Positions 35,630-44,415 of a stretch of 64,000 nt of DNA are shown in pieces; within the stretch, counting starts at the first letter, position 1; every line of letters starts with the position of its first letter. Under the pieces are notes generated by a model that was not told the DNA's origin, made no database searches, and saw nothing but the letters and a program-made list of their open reading frames with translations. The DNA is taken from the NCBI GenBank assembly GCA_030015575.1, contig JASDDO010000028.1, positions 28,003,154 to 28,067,153 of the forward strand. Direction: 5' to 3'. Position numbers and translations under genes: made by a program. Source of the DNA: Agapanthus africanus (taxonomy: Eukaryota; Streptophyta; Magnoliopsida; Asparagales; Amaryllidaceae).

Positions 35630-36180
35630 CAGGAATTAAATTCCTCGCAGGGTTGAACCCTGACAATAATTTCAGAGGAATTAAATTCCTAGTTCTTTTT
35701 GAAGAGTTGAACTCTGAACTTTCTGTAGGAATTAAATTCCTCATACATGTGAAGAACTGAATAGGGTTAAACCCTAATAAAAGCTTTAAGGAATTAAACT
35801 CCCACTCTCTATTAGAGAATTATTCTGGGGAGTAAGATTAAGGGAATTAAATTCTTGTTGTTTTCACAGAACTAAATTCTTAACTAGGGTTAAACCCTGA
35901 TTCTTTTCATTCTGAAGGAATTAAATTCCCATAACACAGGGTCAAACCCTAATTTTATTTTAAAGGAATTAAATTCCTATAGTTCTGTGAGAATTAAATT
36001 CTCGTGCTTGCATTCTCTCTCTATGCTTTGGATCTGCATGGCAGGATCTCAACCCATTGAGAATTAAATTTTCAACTCAAGGGGAGATGTGCACTTTACA
36101 GATCCTCCATCAAAGAGAGAACCATGTTCTTCTGTTTTATATCAGAGTTAAACTCTGTTGAGAATTAATTTCTCTTTTCT
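35630..36180. repeat. GGAATTAAATTCC and related dyads in D's LTR
   Basis: More than ten dyads with 5-6 nt arms and 3-nt centre: AGGAATTAAATTCCT (35633), CAGGGTTGAACCCTG (35650), AGAGTTGAACTCT (35703), AGGGTTAAACCCT and GAGAATTAAATTCTC. The arm sequence changes while the symmetry stays. Confidence 0.75.
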
Positions 36181-36308
36181 TTCAAAAAGCCTTCCCTTTC
36201 TTACCTAGTGTTTTCTTTTGCAGAAAATCCAAATTCCTCAAAGTATCAAGGTTCTCTCCCTTTTCTTCCCTCTGCATATATATCTCCTTTTGTGTGTCTC
36301 TTGGCTCC

Positions 36309-36316
36309 TATTTATA
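36309..36316 (-). promoter_or_regulatory. TATA box of D's LTR promoter
   Basis: The minus strand reads TCTCCTATAAATAGG. It is the only clear TATA box in the LTR, and G-box dyads lie 320-800 bp upstream of it in the sense direction. Confidence 0.6.
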
Positions 36317-36637
36317 GGAGAAGCAGCCGAGTCAATTAGTTTTTGATGAATCTTTCATTGAGAGATTTGATTTGCATCCATCATTCGTTTTGGACCGTTG
36401 GATTATTCGGTGAATTTTATTCACCATTGGATTTTAAATCCAGAGATTCTCCTTTGTTATTTCGGTTAGATTTAAAGGGGAAATCTTTCCAAATTCGAGA
36501 TTTTCCCATAGATAGATGATATTTAATCACCTCTAAATCTTTAATTTAATCGGTTGCTTATAATCTTTTTCCTTTAGAAAGATTTAAGTGATCTCTCCTC
36601 GGAATTTGATTCTGTTGAAAGATAGGCTTTGAAAACC

Positions 36638-37112
36638 GGTCACGTGTGGCCACGTTACCCTTGGTCACGTGTGGGCACGTGACGCCCTTGGGACGAGCTT
36701 TCTTCTTTCTTTCTGCGCTCTGTTTTCTGGTCGCTGCTTAGCTGTCACGTGCCACCACGTGACCCCTGGTCACGTGTGAGCACGTGACCCTCGGCTGGAC
36801 TCTTTTTCTTGATTTAAACGGAGAACAAGTCTGCTGCTTTTGAGTATCACGTGCCAACACGTGACCCTGGTCACGTCGGAGCACGTGACCTCTTCTGAAG
36901 CCTTCTCCTTGATTTGATCAGGGAACCGGTTTGCCTTTGAAGCCGCTTTTAATTGTCACACGCCAACACGTGACCCAGGTCACGTGGGAGCACGTGACCC
37001 TTTCTGAAGCCCTTTTCTTTGATGTAATCGGGAAGCTGAATTTGCCTTGCTGATGCTTTTAGATGTCGCGTGGCAACACGTGACCGCTGGTCACGTGTAA
37101 GCACGTGACCCT
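36638..37112. promoter_or_regulatory. G-box dyad cluster in D's U3
   Basis: About ten dyads of the form GGTCACGTG..CACGTGACC with 4-nt centres, separated by CTTTT/GAAGCC spacers. More lie at 35380-35590. CACGTG is a bZIP/bHLH site in plants, so the LTR may respond to light, ABA or stress factors (inference). Confidence 0.7.
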
Positions 37113-37160
37113 TTTCTGAAGCCTTTCCCATAAGCTTTTCTGATTTTAAATCAGGAAACA

Positions 37161-38364
37161 GTGGCTTACTGGCTTTTCGCCATAAACCTGAAATTAGACA
37201 CCGATTTCGGCATCAGCACCGCTACAACTGGGATATGGCCAGGAGAGAATCATCATCTGCCTCTGTCGATATTGAACAAGAGTGGCTTAGGAAACAGGGT
37301 TAGGGTCCTGTCGACTGAGCCTTTTGACTTCATGAGCCGTAAGGGTCTCACAAAGGTATTTCCCCTACAAGTCGTGAGGATCTTGTAGGTGTATTTTCTC
37401 CTTAGGAATCGTGAGGATTCCTAAGTGTATGTTCCTCTGTAAGTCATAAGGATCCTACAAGAGGGCTTTCTCCTTATAAGTCGAGAGGACTTATAAGGGT
37501 TGTTCACCATAGGGACATACTCCTAGTCACGGGTGGGACCTTGCTGGGGAAAAGTTTATTCGCGCCCGTGGATTGTGTACAAGGGTTAGTATTGAGCCAC
37601 CTGTAGGGCAGTATCGAAGGTTGTGGAGGGGGGGTTGCTTAAGTACAGGTTCAGGTCTCTATAACTTAAGGCTTTTAAATCTTATGAGCCGTGAGGGCCC
37701 CATAAGAGAGTTCTCCTTACGAGTCGTGAGGATCTCGCAAGTGTAATTTCTCCTTAGGAATCGTGAGGACTCCTAAGTGTGTTGCTCCCTTATGAGTCGT
37801 AAGGATCTCACGCGGGTGGTTTCTCCTTACAGGGTCGTGAGGATCCCGCAAGTGTCCTTTAACGAGACTGCGCCCTTTCGGGTTTTCACAAACACTCGCC
37901 GGTAGCCCTGCTGTTTTTACTCACGGAGCCCTTTCAGGTTTTCATCCGTGCCCATTTTTCTTATGGACATACCGTTTTTTTTATTCTTTTTATTTTCTTC
38001 TTCTTTTTTTTTACGAGGTCGCGCCCTTTCGGGTTTCACGAACACTCGCCGGTAGCCCTGCTGTTTTTACTCACGGAGCCCTTTCGGGTTTTCATCCGTG
38101 CCCTTTTTTTGCTGATGGACATACCGTTTTTATTTATTATATTTTTTCACTTTTTTTTATCTCTTCAGCCGAAGGATGCTGCGGTGTTAGTTTAAGGACA
38201 TTTCGGTCCGTTATTAGTTTTAAGGACGTTTCGGTCCGTCGTTAGTTTAAGGACGTTTCGGTCCGTCATGGAGAGGGCCGGCTACTACTTATAGAGCTTG
38301 AGCTTAGGAAGATAGCGAGCGGACATAGTCGTCGTCATCTATCATTGACCTAGGCTGTGACTCC
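37161..38364. repeat. 3' repeat region of A
   Basis: No gene. Constant-loop hairpins lie at 37320-37860, including perfect 9-bp stems CTTAGGAAT/ATTCCTAAG (37401-37425) and CCTTATAAG/CTTATAAGG (37472-37498). The GGATTGTGTAC module is at 37561-37620, two CCCTTTCGGG blocks at 37868-38140, and a few 27-bp repeats at 38190-38270. Same order as D 21400-22735. Confidence 0.75.
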
Positions 38365-38369
38365 TTAAG

Positions 38370-39690
38370 CGTAGTATTTCTTTAGGAAGCGGCCGTTTAT
38401 TGGCCTGAAAGGCCTCTCACCGTGCATATCCATGAGTAGATAGGCTCCATCCTGGTAGACTTTGTCTATGATGTACGTGCCTTCATAGTTTGGCTCGAAT
38501 TTTCCCCGCTTGGCGCAATTGGGGATCATAGGCCTTTTGATCACTAGCACGAGTTCGCCTTGGAGGAATGTCCTCGGCCTGGTCAATCTTTTATACGAGC
38601 GCATCATTTTCGCTTTGTAAGCCTCTAGATTTTGTTGCGCTATGAGCCGGGTTTCATCGAGGGCGTCAAGCTCCTCAAGCCGGAGGTGAGCATTTTCTTC
38701 GTCTGTCAACTCGTGGCGGACTGCCACTCGTAGAGAAGGTAGCTCTATCTCGAGAGGGAGTACTGCTTCCGTACCGAATACCAATGCGTATAGCGTCATG
38801 TTCGTGGCCGTCTTGAACGTAGTCCGATATGCCCAGAGAGCTTCTTGCAGTCTCTCGTGCCAGTCCTTCTTATTTCGGGACACTGTCTTCTTCATGATCT
38901 TTGTCAAGGTCTTGTTGAAGGCCTCAGCTAGACCGTTAGCTCGTGGATTGTAAACTGAGGAGTATCTCCAGTCTATATTATGCTGTTGCGCGAAGCGGCT
39001 GATCTTGTGACTTCTGTAGGTTGGCCCGTCATCAGAAATAATCCGCCGCGGAGTTCTAAACCGATAAATGACGTGCGTCTTGAAGAAGTGGAGGATATTC
39101 TCCGTCTTCACTTCTCTCAGCGGTACTGCTTCTGCCCATTTGGAGAAGTAATCAGTCGTCGCTAGGATGAAACGATGTCCCTTAGACGATGCCGGTTCGA
39201 TGGGGCTGACTATGTCAGTTCCCCACATTTCAAATGGCCAGCTATCCACCGTTTGATGTAGCGGATTTGGATGCTGGTGGATGAAATCCCCATGGATTTC
39301 GCATGAGTGGCACTGCTTCGCATATTCGAGGTAGTCCTGGATCATCGTGGGCCAGTAGTAACCCATCCGTTTAATTTTTAACTTCATCTTCGGGCCTGCT
39401 TGATGAGAACCACAGATTCCGTAATGAATTTCCTGAATGACTCTTTCTGCTTCGTTAGGTCCTAAACATCTCAGCCACAGAGAATCAAACGACCTCTTGT
39501 ACAGAGTATTGTTGAAGAAGGCGAAAGACAGAGCTCGTTTCATGAGCTGATGTCTCGAGGATGCTTCTTCGGGTATTCGGTGGGACTTAAAGTAGTCTAT
39601 GAAAACCTCCTTCCAGTCCTCAGCCTTCTCACGGTCTTTTATTTGTAGGGTCGTCTGCTCAGTCCCTTCCTTCTCTTCGGATGATTCCGG
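38370..39690 (-). pseudogene. Integrase of A
   Basis: HHCC zinc-binding region (HQAGPKM...CHSCEIH), DDE core (GTDIVSP, SDDGPTY, NGLAEAFNKTL) and C-terminal part ending RPINGRFLKKYYA. Very similar to D's integrase. Part of a broken element. Confidence 0.85.
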
Positions 39691-39841
39691 AGATATTTCT
39701 GCTGGGGCAAGCACCCGACGGCTTTGCACCACGATTAACGTCATCAAGGTTCTCGTCAGCCAGCTCTTTAGCGAGCTTGGCTAACGCGTCTGCTTTGCTG
39801 TTTTCCGTGCGTAGTATGCTTTCCAGAGTATAGGAGGGAAT

Positions 39842-40200
39842 TTAGGTCAACAGTTGTCGCACCTTTTCACCATACTTCACCAACTCCGGTTTGCACGTTT
39901 GGTAGTCGCCGTTTACCTGGTTGACGACCAGTTGAGAATCCCCGTATATGAGGAGGTTTTCAATTCCCATGTCGATGGCGATCTCTAGACCTGCTATCAA
40001 GGCTTCATATTCGGCTTCGTTATTCGTCCTCGGCTCTGTCAAGGAGAAAGCAAAGCGCATTATCCCTTCTTGTGGAGTTACGAAGATGAGGCCTACCCCC
40101 GATTTGATCATTGGGATACTTTGTTTGCGCTTCTTTACGGAGGACGCTCCATCGAAATAAAGCTCCTATCGGGTATTACCACCGTCGATCGCGTCAAAAG
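39842..40200 (-). pseudogene. Second RNase H of A, cut by B
   Basis: GVGLIFVTPQEGIMRF, NNEAEYEALIAGLEIA and IYGDSQLVVNQVNG match D's second RNase H. Element B entered at its N-terminal edge. Confidence 0.8.
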
Positions 40201-40205
40201 CATGT
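40201..40205. repeat. Target site duplication of B, left
   Basis: catgt directly before LTR start TGTTCACC; repeated at 59498-59502 after LTR end GGGGAACA. Confidence 0.9.
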
Positions 40206-40360
40206 TGTTCACCTTAATCAGAGCAAAGCTCTGTCTTGAAAATTAAAAAGAAAATTAAAGTTAAAATAAATAAAGTAACGTACTCTATAAGAGCAAAGCT
40301 CTAGAAACAAAACTCAGAAAGAAGAAGAAGAAAAGAAAAAAAAAAAAAAAAAAAAAAATT

Positions 40361-40412
40361 GCGCGCCGCGCAGTGCGCGCTGCGCAGTGCGGCGCAGTGC
40401 GCGCTGCGCAGT
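40361..40412. repeat. Alternating GC tract in B's 5' LTR
   Basis: GCGCAGTGCGCGCTGCGCAG-type repeats, almost all CpG or TpG/CpA, flanked by long A-runs. The 3' LTR copy (56575-56680) is about twice as long. Confidence 0.7.
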
Positions 40413-40621
40413 AAAAAAAAAATAAAATAATAAAAAAAAATAAAATTTTTTATTGCAAAATCAGAATAAAGATTTGAGGAAATCTTTTCTGTTTTTGTTA
40501 AAACAATAAGATTTCTTCTGTAAAACAGAGACCTTTGGATTAAAGATCCGACGGTGGGGAAAATTCCCCAAAACACTTAGAGAATAATCTCTTTAACAAA
40601 CTTTAACTAATTTATGGGCAC

Positions 40622-40629
40622 TATAAAAA
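40622..40629 (+). promoter_or_regulatory. TATA box of B's 5' LTR
   Basis: TATAAAAA in GGCACTATAAAAAGGACC; repeated in the 3' LTR at 56909-56916. Confidence 0.65.
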
Positions 40630-40799
40630 GGACCCTAGACCTCATTTTAAAATCATCAAGATCTTCCTAAAAAAGAAAAGAGAAGGGAACTCTTGAAGAA
40701 TAAAAAAAAAAGGTAAAAACCTTTTGAAGAAGAGAAAATTCTCTTATGAACAAGATCATAGATCTTTAACGATAAATAAATAAATAAATAAATAAAAAT

Positions 40800-41340
40800 A
40801 GTGCCTTGCACTTGTTTTATGAACCATCGGTTCTTGAACCTAAAAGGTTCCTAAATTAATAGTGCTTTGCACTTTTATGAACCTTTGGTTCTCTAAGATA
40901 AGAAAAACAAGAAAAACTTGTTTTTTCTTAGATCTAAAAAATGAAATAGTGCCTTGCACTTGATATGAACCTCTGGTTCTAAAAAATAAAAGAATAATAA
41001 ATAGTGCCTTGCACTTGATATGAACCCTTGGTTCTGTGAAAAGAAAACAAGAAGAAAAACTTGTTTTCTTTTGATCTAAATGTAGATCAAAAGATTCTTG
41101 AGTTCCTGCAACTCATTATGTAAAAGATCATGAAAGGGCAGAGCCCTATTTGGAAAATTCTTGAGGGCCTGGCCCAAATCAAATCATACAAAGGGCAGAG
41201 CCCTGTTTGGAAATGCTTGAGGGCTTGGCCCAAATCAAACTGCAAGAATAAAAAGAGGCAGAGCCCTGTTTAGATTGATTCTTTTAATCGGGCAGAGCCT
41301 AAAATAAAAATTGGACTTAACCCAATCCTGGCTGTAAGTC
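40800..41340 (+). repeat. 5-3-5 dyads in B's LTR
   Basis: AGTGCCTTGCACT (40800, 40948), GAACCATCGGTTC (40821), AGTGCTTTGCACT (40861), GAACCTTTGGTTC (40879), GAACCTCTGGTTC (40967), AGGGCAGAGCCCT (41135) and GGGCCTGGCCC. CAGAGCAAAGCTCTG occurs at 40219 and again at 40290. These would lie in the transcript, since they are downstream of the TATA box. Confidence 0.75.
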
Positions 41341-41402
41341 CTTAAATTAAATGCCTCTCATAAACTAAGTCACGACCGGTTCGAGGGTACATCTCTGAAC
41401 TC

Positions 41403-41442
41403 CTTTGACATTTGTCGTTGTAATTCCTCAACGACGTCAAAG
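41403..41442 (+). promoter_or_regulatory. Bracket hairpin before the 27-bp array
   Basis: Stems CTTTGAC/GTCAAAG and GTCGTTG/CAACGAC, bulge ATTT, loop TAATTCCT. A second copy after the array (42300-42339) has CTCTGAC/GTCAGAG, a paired change that keeps the stem. Confidence 0.65.
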
Positions 41443-41471
41443 AGGTGACGAGTCCCAACGACCACTCAGCT

Positions 41472-42155
41472 AATGGTGGACCGAAATGTCCATAAACTAA
41501 CATTGGACCGAGATGTCCCTAAACTAATATCGGACCGAGACGTCCCTAAACTAATGTCGGACCGAGACGTCCCTAAACTAATGTCGGACCGAGACGTCCC
41601 TAAACTAATATCGGACCGAGACGTCCTTAAACTAATATTGGACCGAGACGTCCTTAAACTAATGATGGACCACTACGTCCCTAAACTGGCATCGGACCGA
41701 AATGTCCCTAAACTAATGATGGACCACCACGTCCCTAAACTGGCGATGGACCGAAATGTCCTTAAACTAATAATGGACCACTACGTCCCTAAACTGGCAT
41801 CGGACCGAAACGTCCCTAAACTAATATCGGACCGAAACGTCCCTAAACTAAAGATGGACCACTACGTCCTTAAACTGGCGACGGACCGAAACGTCCCTAA
41901 ACTAATAACGGACCACTACGTCCCTAAACTGGCGACGGACCATCACGTCCCTAAACTGGAATATGGACCACCACGTCCCTAAACTGGCGACGGACCGAAA
42001 CGTCCCTAAACTAATAACGGACCACCACGTCCCTAAACTGGAATATGGACCACTACGTCCTTAAACTGGCGACGGACTGAAACGTCCCTAAACTAATAAT
42101 GGACCACCACGTCCCTAAAATTGGCAATGGACCGCCACGTCCCTAAACTGGCACA
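41472..42155. repeat. 27-bp tandem repeat in B's 5' LTR, about 25 copies
   Basis: Units such as GGACCGAGACGTCCCTAAAC and GGACCACTACGTCCCTAAAC plus a short linker. Arms GGAC/GTCC stay while the central six bases vary. The period is a multiple of 3, so a repetitive frame stays open without being a real gene. Confidence 0.8.
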
Positions 42156-42299
42156 ATAGGGCCCAAACGCTCTTTTGTTGGATCTAAACGGTCCTGTCTA
42201 AGTTGATCTTAACCCCAAATACGGTTAATGTGTCCTTAGATATTCAATAAAAGATAAAACCCCAAATCAATTTTGGTTCAAGGGTACACCTCTGAACTC

Positions 42300-42339
42300 C
42301 TCTGACGCCTGTCGTTGTAATCCCTCAACGACGTCAGAG
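42300..42339 (+). promoter_or_regulatory. Bracket hairpin after the 27-bp array
   Basis: CTCTGAC/GTCAGAG outside and GTCGTTG/CAACGAC inside, loop TAATCCCT. Same fold as 41403-41442 with one compensated pair. Confidence 0.65.
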
Positions 42340-42634
42340 AGGTGACGAGTCCCGACGGCCAGATAATTAAATCAATCACTATGTTGAGTTGATCTTAGTC
42401 TAAAACAAGACTAACGTATCCTTGACGAATGTTTAAGTTGATCTTAGTCGCAACACGACTAATGCATCCTTAAACTAAAAACACCAAACCCAAATCTAAC
42501 TAAATACGGATTTGGACTAAAACACGTCCTACGGGTGACGGCATCACTAAGTCTCCGTATACAATCCACGGGCAACCATAAACAAAACAAACACACACGA
42601 CACGAAGTGAAATTCTGGAGTAGGAGAAAGTTGT

Positions 42635-42819
42635 TACCGCGACGCGGTAGCGTAATTAACTGCAGGGGCTTGCGCCTGCAGGGAAGAGCGTCCCCACAAT
42701 CAAAAACCCCTCACCCTGAGGGGGAATCTGACGAAGTCTGCTACATCGGCCGCATCCGTCTAAATCTCCGATACACGGTGCCATAAATCAACTTGGCATC
42801 TTCGGAGAGATAGACGGAT
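42635..42819 (+). promoter_or_regulatory. U5 hairpin series in B's leader
   Basis: In order: TACCGC/GCGGTA around GAC (about 42635-42650), CTGCAGG/CCTGCAG (42660-42681), CCCCTCA/TGAGGGG around CCC (42707-42723), and a three-stem hairpin ATCCGTCTA/TAGACGGAT, CTCCGA/TCGGAG, TGCCA/TGGCA (42754-42819). It ends 80 bp before the PBS. Also present in the 3' LTR (about 59238-59422) and in D. Confidence 0.7.
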
Positions 42820-42899
42820 AAAACCAAATAGCATCTGCCCCGAACTTCAGGCACCGGACGTCCTAACGTCTCGGCCGCCGTTCGGAGGGGAACAGATTC

Positions 42900-42916
42900 T
42901 GGCACGCCCGGTGGGA
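42900..42916 (+). promoter_or_regulatory. Primer binding site of B
   Basis: TGGCACGCCCGGTGGGA five bases after the LTR end, same as in D. Confidence 0.8.
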
Positions 42917-43043
42917 CCTCTTCCTCTTTCCACTCCACACTTCGTGTGTCGTGTTCGCGAACAAATCGCGGTTTGCTGTGATTGCCTGTGGATTCAAGGT
43001 ACTAAGATTTGGTGTCTTGCTCCGTGCAGAAAACAGAAGATCA

Positions 43044-44415
43044 ATGGCTTCGAACTGCATCGCCTGCAGCAACAACTCTCGCTCCGTCATTGCTGGAGGA
43101 GTGACTTATGGGCCCCAAGCGGCCTCCCTTTTCAAAATGCCGGTGGAGCAGGTGGCTCAAGCCATCACTGGACTATTTTTTGGGACCATGCTCCCACCAA
43201 TGAGCTTCAACGCCCCAATGACATTGCAAGAAGCTCCAAAGAAGTCGGTCTTCGATCGACTTACCACTGCCGCGACCCCTCTCAATAGGTCGCCCAACTC
43301 TACTGCTTCAGGTTTTAATGGATTAGGCCAGTGCTCCATTGGGCCCATGAAGAAGCCTGCCATACCAGAAAGCGTTATCCCGAAGCAGATAGCCATTCCA
43401 ACTCACGTTCCTGGAAAAATCACCAAGGTTGCTTCCCATGTTCAGAAGTCCGCTTCTGACAAGTTGGCCGTCCCCGTTCAACGGACGTCGATCTTTAAAA
43501 AGCTGGTACCAGTATATTCTGACCAACACAGGGGGCATGAGAAGGTCACCCCTATAGCTGAAACAACTCCATCAGCACGACATGCCCGACGTCGCTACTG
43601 GCGCCGAGTGAAGAAGGCTGGGGGCAACTCCCCCTCTGGACTTACTCCTCCAACTCTAATGGTGGAGATCGATACTGCTGTTCCAACCAGGAACAGCTTT
43701 GAGTTGCTGAACTCGGTGCGCAGAAACTCTCCTACTGCGGTGTTAAAGCGAACTCATTCATCTGTGAAGAATATTCCAGAGAAGAAGTTAGAGCAGCCCC
43801 CTCAACGGCTGTCCTCTAAAATTTACAAAGTCTGGCGACAGGTCCAAGAGTCGGTGATCGATCGAGACTGCCTCCGACGACAGAAAAAGATGAAGGTTCG
43901 GCAGGGGAAGGATTACTCTGTCAAACCACAAGAAACAAAAGCTACTCGGGTGCCCACTACAACGGTTCCCTTAACTCCAATCACTCAAAAAAGGAGGCCG
44001 CAAAAAGCCCCTGTGTCTTCGGCAAATCGCAAAGACACCGAACACAAACGCCCCAAGTCTGGGGGCATGGTGGTGCATACTGTTTATATGGCTTCTGGAA
44101 AGGAGGAAAGCCGCACTTCTACGGGCCACCGACCGCTCACCCGATCCGTGACGAAAGCCCAGGAGCAACAACAAAAGCTTCAGGAAATGATGACTACAAT
44201 GGCTGCACTCACTGAGCCAAAAGAAAGCTCTGAAACGTCTTCGGATGAGCGTCAAGAACAAGAAACCGACGCTGACTTTTTATGCAGAGTCCTCGAAAAG
44301 AGGGACAAAGAAGCTGCAGAGCAAGCGGCTAACATAAAACAGATGGCGCTCCTCTTCCAAGATATGGTAGGGATGATGTTACAGCCGGACCCTCCTGCTG
44401 AAGATCCTCCGATCG
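43044..44415 (+). pseudogene. B gag, N-terminal extension
   Basis: It starts MASNCIACSNN at 43044 (matching D's MASTSAKF). It has SVFDRLT-like repeats (KSVFDRLT, RTSIFKKL), the basic patch RHARRRYWRRVKKAG, an SGGMVVHTVYMASGKEE segment and a glutamine-rich helical end (TKAQEQQQKLQEMM). The frame stays open to the solo LTR insertion at 44416. Part of gag, interrupted here. Confidence 0.75.

Larger units (their letters stand above)
13577..37160 (-). mobile_element. Tat-lineage Ty3 element D with antisense cargo gene
   Basis: Read on the minus strand the order is 5' LTR (37160-33682), PBS, gag with a long N-terminal extension, protease, RT, RNase H, a second RNase H, integrase, about 4 kb of tandem repeats, an antisense gene, PPT and the start of the 3' LTR. 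The second RNase H and antisense extra ORF are known Tat-lineage traits. It is a fossil: gag-pol carries roughly four or five breaks besides the solo LTR E, and C interrupts the 3' LTR. The right flank equals the 3' region of element A, so D sits inside A. Its far end is outside the window. Confidence 0.85.
33682..37160 (-). repeat. 5' LTR of D (3479 bp)
   Basis: On the minus strand it starts TGTTTCCTGATT (37160) and ends GGGGAACA (33682). In sense order it holds G-box dyads, a TATA box (36309-36316), GGAATTTAATTCC-type and AGTGTTTAACACT-type dyads, 72-bp repeats, the GGATTGTATA module and U5 hairpins. The R-U5 half is homologous to B's LTR but the U3 half is not. The flank gtggc at 37161 is the candidate target duplication; its partner is outside the window. 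Confidence 0.85.
37161..40205 (-). mobile_element. Tat-lineage element A, left part (3' region to second RNase H)
   Basis: This is the older element that received D (at 37160) and B (at 40205). Left to right it has 3' repeats, integrase and second RNase H. It continues at 59498 after B, with the target duplication catgt on both sides. Its protein parts resemble those of D closely. It is a fossil with roughly seven or eight breaks over both parts, besides the insertions. Confidence 0.85.
40206..42894 (+). repeat. 5' LTR of B (2689 bp)
   Basis: TGTTC...GAACA ends. Sense order: GC-rich tract, TATA box (40622), 5-3-5 dyads (40800-41340), bracket hairpin, 27-bp repeats, second bracket hairpin, GGATTGTATAC module (42525-42573, reversed) and U5 hairpins (42635-42819). 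Confidence 0.9.

Noticed and set aside
41473-41982. Repetitive protein with DRDVPKL-type units in B's LTR (also 58130-58585)
   Set aside because: The 27-bp repeat keeps a frame open by arithmetic; it lies in an LTR and has no gene signals.
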